Assembly (NCBI RefSeq): GCF_001643235.1
Contig: NZ_LQWY01000056.1
Span: 1 to 44,722 of the forward strand
Direction: 5' to 3'
DNA: 44,722 nt
From: Domibacillus aminovorans
Lineage (GTDB): Bacteria > Bacillota > Bacilli > Bacillales > Domibacillaceae
In this document: positions 34,131 through 41,862 of the stretch, one piece after another
Numbering within the stretch: position 1 is the first letter of the stretch
How the letters are laid out: each line of letters starts with the position of its first letter
The notes under the pieces: generated by a model
What the model was told of the DNA's origin: nothing
Seen by the model: only the letters and a program-made list of their open reading frames with translations
The model's database searches: none
Position numbers and translations under genes: made by a program

Positions 34131-34345
34131 ACATTTAAGTCGTTTATTGTAAGCTGTTTAGGGATTTTTCATAAATATTTTAGAAAGTTTTAAGATATGT
34201 GTGATAAGGTTCTTTTAGTTTATGAGCGAATGATCTCTAAATGTGAAAGTGTGGTTTGTAAACGAGATTTTCGAACTTTAAGAACAAGCTAATTATCAAT
34301 AAAAATTTTCTAACAGAGTGAAAGGCGGATAAGGAGTGATTAATC
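34131..34345. other. Upstream region of the two-component operon
   Basis: AT-rich, with a GTTCTTTTAG (34209-34218) and CTTTAAGAAC (34278-34287) pair that forms a partial inverted repeat and contains one GTTCTTT box. This may be an autoregulatory site or coincidence. AAGGAG at 34331-34336 is the ribosome-binding site of the kinase. Confidence 0.35.
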
Positions 34346-35794
34346 ATATCGATTAAAACGAGATTTTTGTTGTCTTACGTCGGAGTGATACTTATCTCTA
34401 TCGCTTTACTGTTGGTAGCTGGGTTTTTAATTATTTTTACGATTACAGGCGATATAAAATCGATAGAGCATTTTTACAAAAAATCGTATGTTCAAAAACC
34501 ATTAACTACAGTAGAAGAAAGTATGTTTCTCGATTTAAAGCTATTGGCTAAAAATAATCCTGAGCAGCTTCTAAACGAAGAGCAGCTGAAGAAGATTGAA
34601 CAGAAGGATATCGAAATTGTCGTTAGAAAAGATACGAATGTCGTGTACGCTTCCCCAACACTTGACAAGCAGTCATTGCTTAAGTCTCTTCCTGGATTTG
34701 AAGAAACGAACATTAATACGCGTGATACGATAAAAATGGAAAAAAATTTTTTCACGTATGTGAAGTTTGACTTTTATTTTTCAGATAAAAGCAAAGGAAG
34801 CATTTTTGTATTGACAAAGGCAAGTTCCTATGCTGAGTTGATCCGAGAGTTGTTTCCCATTTTATCGGGCCTGTTGCTTTTTTTGTTTATCATAATTATT
34901 GGACTTTTGAACTATTTAGTTTCAAGAAGTATCATTAGGCCTATTTCCATTCTTAAAGAAGGTGCAGAACGAATCAAATCAGGCGATTTAAATTTTGAAA
35001 TCATGGCTACTTCGAATGATGAAATCGGACAATTGAATCAAACGTTTGAAGAGATGAGAATAAAATTAAAAGAGTCTGTAAATCTCCAGCTTCAGTACGA
35101 GGAAAATCGAAAAGAGCTTCTGTCCAATATTTCGCATGATTTGAAGACACCCATTACTTCGATTATTGGATATGTTGAGGGAATCAAAGACGGTGTGGCA
35201 AATACTCCACAGAAAATGGACAAGTATTTATCAACTGTATATTTAAAAGCAAGAGATATGGATTCATTAATTGATGAACTGTTTTTATTTTCAAAGCTGG
35301 ATTTAAAAAAAGAGCCCTTTACTTTTGAAACTGTCGAACTGAATAACTATATGAGAGACTTCGTTGAAGAACTTTATCTCGATTTACTTCAAAAAGGAAT
35401 CCAGATTGACCTTCATCTTCTGGATCAGCCTGTTTATGTGACAGCAGACAGAGAGAAATTAAAAAGAGTAATGGCTAACTTAATCAGCAATTGTGTGAAG
35501 TATATGAATAAAGATCAAAAGAACATTATCATTTCTCTACAGGAAGGAATGAATGATGTCACTGTACAGATAACAGATAATGGGCACGGAATAGAACCTT
35601 CCGCTTTACCTTACATTTTTGATCGCTTTTACCGTGCTGAACAATCCAGAAATTCTCAGACAGGAGGAAGTGGATTAGGACTTGCAATCGCAAAACAAAT
35701 TATCAGGGAGCATGGAGGGGATATTTGGGCTACTAGTGGGATAGGAAAAGGCACAAGTGTCTTCTTTTCTTTAAAGAAAGGTGAGAAAATATGA
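34346..35794 (+). CDS. Membrane sensor histidine kinase
   Basis: Two membrane segments (about residues 8-32 and 170-195, counting from ATA 34346) enclose an extracellular sensor of about 135 residues. HAMP follows (SRSIIRPISILKEGAERI), then HisKA with NISHDLKTPITSIIGYVEG (phosphorylated His is residue 264 in this count) and the HATPase domain (VMANLISNCVKY, DNGHGIE, GGSGLGLAIAKQI). The start is unusual: the sequence that aligns with the normal N-terminus (SIKTRFLLSYVGV) is preceded by ATA, nine bases after AAGGAG, and no ATG, GTG or TTG lies at that place; the first standard codon is TTG 34367, with no ribosome-binding site. The stop overlaps the regulator start by four bases (ATGA). Its signal is unknown. 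Confidence 0.88.
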   Translation: MSIKTRFLLSYVGVILISIALLLVAGFLIIFTITGDIKSIEHFYKKSYVQKPLTTVEESMFLDLKLLAKNNPEQLLNEEQLKKIEQKDIEIVVRKDTNVVYASPTLDKQSLLKSLPGFEETNINTRDTIKMEKNFFTYVKFDFYFSDKSKGSIFVLTKASSYAELIRELFPILSGLLLFLFIIIIGLLNYLVSRSIIRPISILKEGAERIKSGDLNFEIMATSNDEIGQLNQTFEEMRIKLKESVNLQLQYEENRKELLSNISHDLKTPITSIIGYVEGIKDGVANTPQKMDKYLSTVYLKARDMDSLIDELFLFSKLDLKKEPFTFETVELNNYMRDFVEELYLDLLQKGIQIDLHLLDQPVYVTADREKLKRVMANLISNCVKYMNKDQKNIIISLQEGMNDVTVQITDNGHGIEPSALPYIFDRFYRAEQSRNSQTGGSGLGLAIAKQIIREHGGDIWATSGIGKGTSVFFSLKKGEKI

Positions 35795-36477
35795 AAAAAA
35801 TATTACTTATTGAAGACGAAGTAAGCATTGCAGAATTGCAAAGAGATTATTTAGAAATTAATGATTTTTATGTCGATATTCAACATACAGGTGATGGTGG
35901 ACTTCAACAGGGTCTTCAAGGAAATTATGATTTAATTATTCTGGATATTATGCTTCCAGGGGTAAATGGATTTGATATATGCAAACAAATACGCGCTGTT
36001 AAAAACATTCCTATTTTGCTTGTATCCGCCAAAAAGGAAGATATCGATAAAGTTCGAGGTCTCGGTTTAGGGGCAGACGATTATATTACTAAGCCATTTA
36101 GTCCAAGTGAACTAGTAGCAAGAGTGAAAGCGCATTTAGCACGTTATGAACGTTTAGCAGGAAGCCAAGCGATAATAAATACCATTTTTGTCCATGGGAT
36201 TTCGATTGATAAGTTGGCTCGTAAAGTTCATATTAGCGGAGAGGAAATTCCATTTACTACGAAGGAATTCGATTTGTTAGTGTTTTTTGTGAAGCACCCT
36301 AATCAAGTGTTGAGTAAAGAGCAGCTTTATGAACGTATTTGGGGGTTGGAGTCAGCTGCAGATGTTTCAACTGTGACTGTCCATATCAGAAAATTACGTG
36401 AAAAAATCGAGAGAGATCCTGCACATCCAAAATTTTTGGAAACCGTTTGGGGTGCAGGATATCGCTTCAATGTTTAA
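35791..36477 (+). CDS. OmpR-type response regulator
   Basis: 228 residues. Receiver domain with acidic pocket E8/D9, phospho-acceptor D52 (LIILDIMLPG), S79 and K101 (YITKPFSP). The winged-helix DNA-binding domain follows (about 130-228: FTTKEFDLLVFFVKHPNQVL, VTVHIRKLREKI, VWGAGYRFNV). It is co-translated with the kinase. Target genes are unknown; the lipoprotein and ankyrin genes downstream lie behind a terminator and could be controlled in trans. Confidence 0.95.
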   Translation: MKKILLIEDEVSIAELQRDYLEINDFYVDIQHTGDGGLQQGLQGNYDLIILDIMLPGVNGFDICKQIRAVKNIPILLVSAKKEDIDKVRGLGLGADDYITKPFSPSELVARVKAHLARYERLAGSQAIINTIFVHGISIDKLARKVHISGEEIPFTTKEFDLLVFFVKHPNQVLSKEQLYERIWGLESAADVSTVTVHIRKLREKIERDPAHPKFLETVWGAGYRFNV

Positions 36478-36492
36478 ATAGTGTGTCTCATG

Positions 36493-36521
36493 TCCTGTCA
36501 CAAAGGTGGCGGGATTTTTTT
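36493..36521 (+). terminator. Rho-independent terminator of the two-component operon
   Basis: TCCTGTCA (36493-36500) pairs with TGGCGGGA (36507-36514), including G-T pairs, and is followed by seven T. Confidence 0.75.
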
Positions 36522-36658
36522 ATAAATATTAAGAACTTTTATTAATAAGTTTATCTTTTTTTAAGAAATTGTTTAGAGGGAGTTTAAGATTAAGTACTAA
36601 CATACATTTTAGACGGAATCACAAAGTCCAACTGAAAATTTATAAGGGGGGAATTCTC

Positions 36659-36973
36659 ATAGAACCTCAAAAATTTTTGGAACAAGCAATGTCATCTGCT
36701 TCGGAACATGGATATGTGAATGTTGTTAAAGAACTTCTTACCAACACGGATACCGATGTTAATCATGTAAATGACCTAGGCTGGACGGCTTTATTAGAAG
36801 CAATTATTTTGAATGATGGAAATGAAAAACAGCAGCAAACGGTGCAATTGCTTATAGATCATGGGGCGGATGTGAACATATCTGATCATAATAATGTGCC
36901 CCCTTTACAATATGCACGTGAGAAAGGCTTTAAAGAGATTGAACAAATTTTGTTAAAAGCAGGAGCAAAATAA
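36659..36973 (+). CDS. Ankyrin-repeat protein
   Basis: About 105 residues if translation begins at 36659. Three ankyrin units are visible: ASEHGYVNVVKELLTN, NDLGWTALLEAIILN with QQTVQLLIDHGADVN, and NVPPLQYAREKGFKEIEQIL. The repeats mediate protein binding; no enzyme domain is attached and there is no signal peptide. AAGGGGGG (36644-36651) is an excellent ribosome-binding site, but seven bases later the codon is ATA (36659), before EPQKFLEQAM. The next in-frame ATG is 36689, with only a weak site. This is the second gene within 2.5 kb with ATA where ATG is expected. Confidence 0.8.
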   Translation: MEPQKFLEQAMSSASEHGYVNVVKELLTNTDTDVNHVNDLGWTALLEAIILNDGNEKQQQTVQLLIDHGADVNISDHNNVPPLQYAREKGFKEIEQILLKAGAK

Positions 36974-37061
36974 CCATCGTACAAGCCTTCATCAGTGAAA
37001 TCACATGGTTTTATTGAAATGATTATCAATAAACAAAATTAAATAATTAGGAGCTGACGAC

Positions 37062-38144
37062 ATGAACAAAAAAGCAAAAGTATTATCACCTTTACTACTC
37101 GGATTAACATTAGTTATAACAGGATGTAACACGAACACACAAGACACCCAAAGTGAACAGAAGCAAGAACAACCTCAAAAAGAAACACAAAACGAAGCAC
37201 AAATTACGGAGTTACAGCCGTTAAATATGATGACATTACAAATAACATTTACTGAGCCATTACTTGAGGAAGATGTAAATACAGAAAACTTGGAAAATAT
37301 TAAGAAAAACTTTGGATTTGATAATGATATGAGCATTGTCAACGTTCCACGATTAAAGACGGGTACAGAAAGTACCTATATTGTGCCCGTGACAATCCAA
37401 AAACCAGGAACCACATATACAGTTAGTTATAAAGGTGAAGAAAAACAGTCCTTTGAAGCGAGTAAGGAGAAAATCAATATACGTCAAACCAAACAGGTTA
37501 CAAACGATACATTTGAAATTGAATCCTTTAAAGAAGATGGCGTAACCGATTATGCGAATATTATTGAAGCGTATCGGGCTGATAGAGGTGATTTGGCTTT
37601 TCAAGTAGATAACGAAAATAAAGATGAAAATGGAAAACAATATCAAGTGATCTCATCTTTACGAGATCGTGTAGTCACAATGACATCGGATAAAGGGGAA
37701 AAAATCACAGCAAATTATGTTCCGTTTACCCAAGCTGCAGATGGCAGACAAGCGCCAAAATTCCGTTTACCAGAAGGGCAAATATTAACGCCTGGTACAG
37801 AATATACGGTGACATCTGATTGGGCAACGATCAAGAGCCCAACCTTTACTGCTGAAGAGATTGCTCCTCTTACAATCAAGTCAGCAGAAGCAATCGACAG
37901 CAAATCGTTCCAAATAACAGTAGATAAAGATCCGGGTATGGAGTTATTTGCTGGTCGTAAAGTGCAATTAAAAGGTGATGACGGCAGAAGTATAGAAGCC
38001 CAATACCGCTTCTCCTCCCGTAAAGGACCTGTTGGAATCTTTGATGTGCTGAACGACAAAACATTGCAATCAGGCGTCAAATACACAGTAGTACCAATGA
38101 ACAATTGGGCAACTGCAGATCATGTATCTTTAATAGCTAAGTAG
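37062..38144 (+). CDS. Lipoprotein with Ig-like (SbsA-type) domains
   Basis: 360 residues. Signal sequence ending in the lipobox ITGC (Cys about residue 22), then a Gln/Glu-rich linker to about 50. Three copies of a beta-sandwich follow, each starting like ITELQPLNMMTLQITFTEPL, IRQTKQVTNDTFEIESF and TIKSAEAIDSKSFQITVDKD and each ending with a GTTYTV/GTEYTV/GVKYTV strand. These are Ig-like modules of the kind found in S-layer and cell-surface proteins. It should be tethered to the outer face of the membrane. No catalytic motif seen. TTAGGAG precedes ATG 37062. Confidence 0.85.
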   Translation: MNKKAKVLSPLLLGLTLVITGCNTNTQDTQSEQKQEQPQKETQNEAQITELQPLNMMTLQITFTEPLLEEDVNTENLENIKKNFGFDNDMSIVNVPRLKTGTESTYIVPVTIQKPGTTYTVSYKGEEKQSFEASKEKINIRQTKQVTNDTFEIESFKEDGVTDYANIIEAYRADRGDLAFQVDNENKDENGKQYQVISSLRDRVVTMTSDKGEKITANYVPFTQAADGRQAPKFRLPEGQILTPGTEYTVTSDWATIKSPTFTAEEIAPLTIKSAEAIDSKSFQITVDKDPGMELFAGRKVQLKGDDGRSIEAQYRFSSRKGPVGIFDVLNDKTLQSGVKYTVVPMNNWATADHVSLIAK

Positions 38145-38146
38145 AA

Positions 38147-38592
38147 TTAGAAATAAAAGGAAGAGAGACGATTCATCATATCTCTTCCTTTTTTATTATT
38201 TAAGGTCTTTGAGATGGAAAAGAGGGGTATGGTAAATAATTCTTCTGTTTTTAGTAAATGTTTTGCATCAGAACCATTTTCCTGAATACGTATTTGATTA
38301 TAATAATGTATATATTGATTTATAAGTTGTACTACCTTAAAATAGAGTAAAGATTCCCTTTTTAGGGTGTAGAATCCTTCCGACTTTAGCGAGGAATGAA
38401 AGGATTCAATGAAAGGCATTGTCAAAGCAGCTTCCTTTAAGGGACTGCTAATGGCAATGCCTTTTTCTTTAGATAAATCTTAAATAGGCATAGGACGTAT
38501 ATACAGAACCTTGATCGCTGTGTAAAAGAATTTCAGTTGCTTCACGCTTTTGAACAGTCTCATTTAGCGTATTTAATATAAGTGAAGTCAGC
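38147..38592 (-). mobile_element. IS3-type transposase remnant with frameshifts
   Basis: The minus strand reads LTSLILNTLNETVQKREATE, then ILLHSDQGSVYTSYAY with the catalytic Asp of the DDE core, a frameshift, DLSKEKGIAISSPLKEAALT and MPFIESFHSSLKSEGFY with the final catalytic Glu (FIESFHS). The N-terminal half is missing. This fragment differs from the one at 33873-34130, so at least two IS3-like elements have decayed here. It lies directly upstream of the ftsZ paralogue. Confidence 0.8.
38155..38197 (+). terminator. Rho-independent terminator
   Basis: AAAAGGAAGAGA (38155-38166) pairs perfectly with TCTCTTCCTTTT (38181-38192), followed by more T. It closes the lipoprotein gene and lies at the 3' edge of the IS3 remnant. 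Confidence 0.9.
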
Positions 38593-38752
38593 CAGTATGA
38601 AGAAGTAATTGTTGAGAAAGAGTCAGTCTCCTAACAACCTGCTAAATCAAAACAAAAGAAAAAACATTTCGAATAAAATGAATTAATGCTTCAAATATTT
38701 CTTTGAATAGTTTGAAACAAGGTAATTACGATGAACTAGGAGGAACGATAAG

Positions 38753-39775
38753 ATGGAGTTTGATACAAGTGTAGGCCCATTAGTCACTATTAAAGTAATC
38801 GGTGTTGGTGGCGGAGGAAACAACGCCGTTAATCGTATGATCGAGCACGGAGTTCAAGGCGTAGAGTTTATTGCTGTTAATACAGATGCACAAGCTCTTA
38901 ATTTATCAAAAGCAGAGATCAAGATACAAATCGGTGCAACATTGACAAGAGGTTTAGGAGCAGGTGCAAATCCAGAAGTAGGTAAAAACGCAGTTAAAGA
39001 AAGCAAAGAGAGGCTCCAAAAAGCATTAAAAGGTGCAGACATGGTAATCGTTACAGCCGGAATGGGCGGCGGTACGGGAACAGGGGCAGCCTCTGCTATT
39101 GCTCAAATTGCCCGTGAGCTTGGTGCATTAACCATTGGTGTTGTAACACGTCCGTTCAAGTTTGAAGGCCGTAAGCGTGCAACACAAGCGGCGGGCGGAA
39201 TTGCCTCAATGAAGGAAGCGGTGGACACATTAATTGTGATTCCAAACGATCGCTTATTGGAGATTATCGATAAACATGTACCCATGCTTGAAGCATTCCG
39301 TGAAGCAGATCATATCCTTCGCCAAGGCATACAAGGTATTTCGGATTTAATTACCGTACCAGGTTTAATCAACGTTGATTTTGCTGACGTGAAAACGATT
39401 ATGTCTAATAAAGGATCTGCTTTAATAGGTATTGGCAGGGCAACAGGTAAAGACCGCGCTGCTGAAGCTGCAAAGAGAGCCATTTCCAGTCCGTTACTTA
39501 ACACATCCATCGATGGAGCTCAAGGTGTGCTAATGAAACTCACAGGCGGCACCAATTTAAGTCTATATGAAGTACAAGAGGCAGCAAATGTTATTGCATC
39601 TGCTTCAGACTACGAGTTAAACATGATTTTCGGTTCTGTCGTTAATGAAAACTTAAACGATGAAATTATCGTAACCATTATTGCTACTGGCTTCAATGAT
39701 CAAGAGATGCCATCATTAAAACCGTCTTCCCATCCTTCAACGGCAGAAATGTCAAAACCACAGCCACAAGCCTAA
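38753..39775 (+). CDS. ftsZ: FtsZ paralogue lacking the C-terminal tail
   Basis: 340 residues, clearly homologous along its length to Bacillus FtsZ. The nucleotide site is intact: [36 protein letters not shown] and the T7 loop [11 protein letters not shown] with both catalytic Asp. It ends after [20 protein letters not shown] and a short Ser/Pro/Gln tail; the linker and conserved peptide (DIPTFLRNR-like) that binds FtsA, SepF, ZipA-type partners is missing. No ftsA or other dcw gene is nearby; an IS3 remnant lies upstream and a small-protein fragment downstream. AGGAGG precedes ATG 38753. It is therefore most likely a second, orphan copy that could co-polymerise with, or regulate, the housekeeping FtsZ. 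Confidence 0.93.
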   Translation: MEFDTSVGPLVTIKVIGVGGGGNNAVNRMIEHGVQGVEFIAVNTDAQALNLSKAEIKIQIGATLTRGLGAGANPEVGKNAVKESKERLQKALKGADMVIVTAGMGGGTGTGAASAIAQIARELGALTIGVVTRPFKFEGRKRATQAAGGIASMKEAVDTLIVIPNDRLLEIIDKHVPMLEAFREADHILRQGIQGISDLITVPGLINVDFADVKTIMSNKGSALIGIGRATGKDRAAEAAKRAISSPLLNTSIDGAQGVLMKLTGGTNLSLYEVQEAANVIASASDYELNMIFGSVVNENLNDEIIVTIIATGFNDQEMPSLKPSSHPSTAEMSKPQPQA

Positions 39776-39804
39776 ACAGATGGTTTTGTATGAAGAAAGT
39801 GATT

Positions 39805-39850
39805 CCTCTATGTAATGGAATAGGTCTCGACCCATTTTATTACATAGAGG
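39805..39850 (+). terminator. Hairpin after ftsZ paralogue
   Basis: CCTCTATGTAAT (39805-39816) pairs perfectly with ATTACATAGAGG (39839-39850), with further pairing inside. No T-run follows, so termination is uncertain. Confidence 0.5.
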
Positions 39851-39934
39851 CCACCAAGCGATAGTGCAGTAGAAGTGTAAGCAACTGAACAAAGAATCAT
39901 CAATGAGAAATCCATTTTAATGAATCTTTTTTGA

Positions 39935-40100
39935 TTATTTATTCTTTAGCAGCTGCAACTGCTGTAATTGCTCTTTATTTTGGTGCAACTGCTCTTGAAG
40001 TCTGTTAATAGGTTCCAGATGTTCACTGTTTTGGATAGCATTACTGAGCGCATTATTTGCTCGCTCCATTGTATTTTGCGCTTGTTGGATCAACTGCAGA
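39935..40100 (-). pseudogene. 5'-truncated duplicate of the small helical protein gene
   Basis: The minus strand encodes LQLIQQAQNTMERANNALSN, AIQNSEHLEPINRLQEQLHQ and NKEQLQQLQLL to TAA 39935. This matches the last 54 residues of the protein at 33512-33787 at roughly three of four positions. The N-terminal 37 residues and start are absent. It is a diverged duplicate or deletion product. Confidence 0.8.
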
Positions 40101-40286
40101 GAATGAAAGAGTAGGTTGTATAGAGATATGCAGATTAATCGTTTTTATCTCGATCATCGTTTGTAGAACATGTCTCCAGCATGGTACAATACTCCTGTAC
40201 AGATTACTTTTTGAAAACGGAAGATATCATGAGACAACCATGGTACAAACAATAATACAAATAAACTTACTTAAGTTATATTTCTG

Positions 40287-40319
40287 AACGCTTTCGGACA
40301 AAGTCCGGGGCGTTTTTTT
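40287..40319 (+). terminator. Rho-independent terminator
   Basis: AACGC and CGGAC pair with GTCCG and GCGTT around an AAA loop, followed by seven T. No intact plus-strand gene lies directly upstream, so it probably belongs to a lost gene or isolates the next one from read-through. Confidence 0.75.
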
Positions 40320-40334
40320 GAAAGGAAGTAAGAA

Positions 40335-41504
40335 ATGGTGAACGACGAAAACTTTTTAAAATTAAAACAAACGGTGGACACGCTTATTACCTATAAGGAG
40401 CAAGGTGTGGACGTCAGTGGAGCGGATTATCCTGTTTACATAAAAGAGATAAAGAGGTATTGGCAACTGCTTCGGGTGGAAGAACTCGACGCAGTGAAGT
40501 TATTTATATTTAAGCAGAGTATGTTCGAGATGACGCCGAGTGAACGGTCGGGTGTACTCGGCTCGTTCGGTATTCAATTGACAGATAAGGATAAAAAGAA
40601 AGGGACCACAGGTGCGATGGAGCGGCTGTACAGGCACTATCATAAGTCGACTGTACGCGCGCGCGTCGAGCAAATTGTTGCATCGTCGGTACGTGAAGCG
40701 GCGGTCGCGTTACGAAAAGAGGAGACGATGGCAGATGAGTTAGCGGAACCGTCACCTGTATCCATATTGTTCACGGCACTAAACGACCAGCGCCCAGACT
40801 GGATGGGCGACTTGATCAAACACGCCCCACTCGAGTATGTGAAATTGCAAACAGACCTGTTGACCTTTGCCGGTGATATTCCGAGTGATGTCTTTTCTTT
40901 TAAAAAGACGCAAGATACAGCCCCATCCAACCTTCTAGACGACGAACGAAATGATGGGGAGAAAGACCGCGAAATAGCAAAATTGACCGAACAGGTTCGT
41001 TTGTTGCAAAAGGAAAAAGAGGACATACAATGTGAATTGGATTCTTTTTTGGAAGAGGCGACGAAGGAAGTGACTACGCTGCAAGAAGAGTGCAATATAT
41101 GTCATGATGTCGTGATGCAACTGAATGATAAAGTGGAACAGCAGGCGCTTGTCATTCGCACGTTGAAACGTGAAACAGATGGACAGAAAGAGGAACCTGT
41201 TCTTGATTTACGTGGTGCGGTTGTCGCATTCATCGGTGGGGAAAAAGTGCGCCATTTCCAAAAAGTTGTTCATAAATACAACGGGAAAATGAACTTTGTA
41301 TCAGAAACCGATTTGACACTTGTCGACGGTGCAGTAAGCCGGGCAGACGTCGTTTTTTTTATGCACGGTTTTGCGGGCCATTCGCTTTATTATAAAACGA
41401 AAGAAGCGGCAGCCAAATACGATGTTCCGTTTGAATATGTAAACACAACAGGCGTCAGCGGATTTGAACGACAATTGAAAAATTTTATCGTTCAAACCAT
41501 TTGA
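40335..41504 (+). CDS. DUF2325 protein with long coiled coil
   Basis: 389 residues in three parts. The N-terminal half (about 1-200) is alpha-helical without a recognised domain. Residues about 210-290 form a coiled coil (EIAKLTEQVRLLQKEKEDIQ and on). The C-terminal 95 residues are DUF2325: VAFIGGEKVRHFQKVVHKYN, SRADVVFFMHGFAGHSLYYK and AAKYDVPFEYVNTTG, a small Rossmann-like fold of unknown function. No signal peptide. The base composition here is visibly GC-richer than in the genes around, hinting at transfer. GAAAGGAAGT precedes ATG 40335. The small membrane protein gene follows 16 bases later, probably in one operon. Confidence 0.85.
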   Translation: MVNDENFLKLKQTVDTLITYKEQGVDVSGADYPVYIKEIKRYWQLLRVEELDAVKLFIFKQSMFEMTPSERSGVLGSFGIQLTDKDKKKGTTGAMERLYRHYHKSTVRARVEQIVASSVREAAVALRKEETMADELAEPSPVSILFTALNDQRPDWMGDLIKHAPLEYVKLQTDLLTFAGDIPSDVFSFKKTQDTAPSNLLDDERNDGEKDREIAKLTEQVRLLQKEKEDIQCELDSFLEEATKEVTTLQEECNICHDVVMQLNDKVEQQALVIRTLKRETDGQKEEPVLDLRGAVVAFIGGEKVRHFQKVVHKYNGKMNFVSETDLTLVDGAVSRADVVFFMHGFAGHSLYYKTKEAAAKYDVPFEYVNTTGVSGFERQLKNFIVQTI

Positions 41505-41520
41505 AAGAAGGAGTGATAAG

Positions 41521-41679
41521 GTGTTAGAACTGTTAATGATAACGCGGACAGTGCTCATTGTCCTGCTCGTTGTGCTGATCGTAATATGGCTTCTGAAAAA
41601 ATTATTCCGATTGGCTTTTTTTGCGGTGGTGATTTTGGGGATTTGGTATGTGTGTACGCATTATTTTGGGCTCCGATGA
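41521..41679 (+). CDS. Small membrane protein
   Basis: 52 residues from GTG 41521, with AAGGAGTG nine bases upstream. Two hydrophobic segments (about 9-25 and 31-46) are separated by the basic turn KKLFR, a hairpin topology with both ends on the same side. It follows the DUF2325 gene and is closed by a terminator, so the two are probably co-transcribed. No homologue recognised. Confidence 0.65.
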   Translation: MLELLMITRTVLIVLLVVLIVIWLLKKLFRLAFFAVVILGIWYVCTHYFGLR

Positions 41680-41692
41680 GGGGCTCTTTTTT
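41668..41692 (+). terminator. Terminator of the DUF2325 operon
   Basis: GGGCTCC (41668-41674) pairs with GGGGCTC (41680-41686), allowing G-T pairs, around a five-base loop and followed by six T. It overlaps the last codons of the small membrane protein gene. Confidence 0.75.
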
Positions 41693-41862
41693 ATTTTGAT
41701 TTTTGGGAGAATAGATAAAATCCACTTTCCATCCGATTGTTGAATCTCACCTTGCCCATACGAATAGCATAACGTATGGGCAGAGAGGTGAAGACCGTTT
41801 TTGTCTGTAAAATCTCGTGATCCAGTGCCGAAATATAATTTCACTAGAGGGAAGTGATAAAG

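Larger units (their letters stand above)
39776..40334. other. Intergenic region after ftsZ
   Basis: It contains a long hairpin (39805-39850), the truncated copy of the small helical protein (39935-40100) and a terminator (40287-40319), all listed separately. No other gene is supported. Confidence 0.5.

Noticed and set aside
40057-40287. Plus-strand open frame of 76 codons
   Set aside because: It starts inside the antisense duplicate of the small helical protein and ends in a terminator; no ribosome-binding site.
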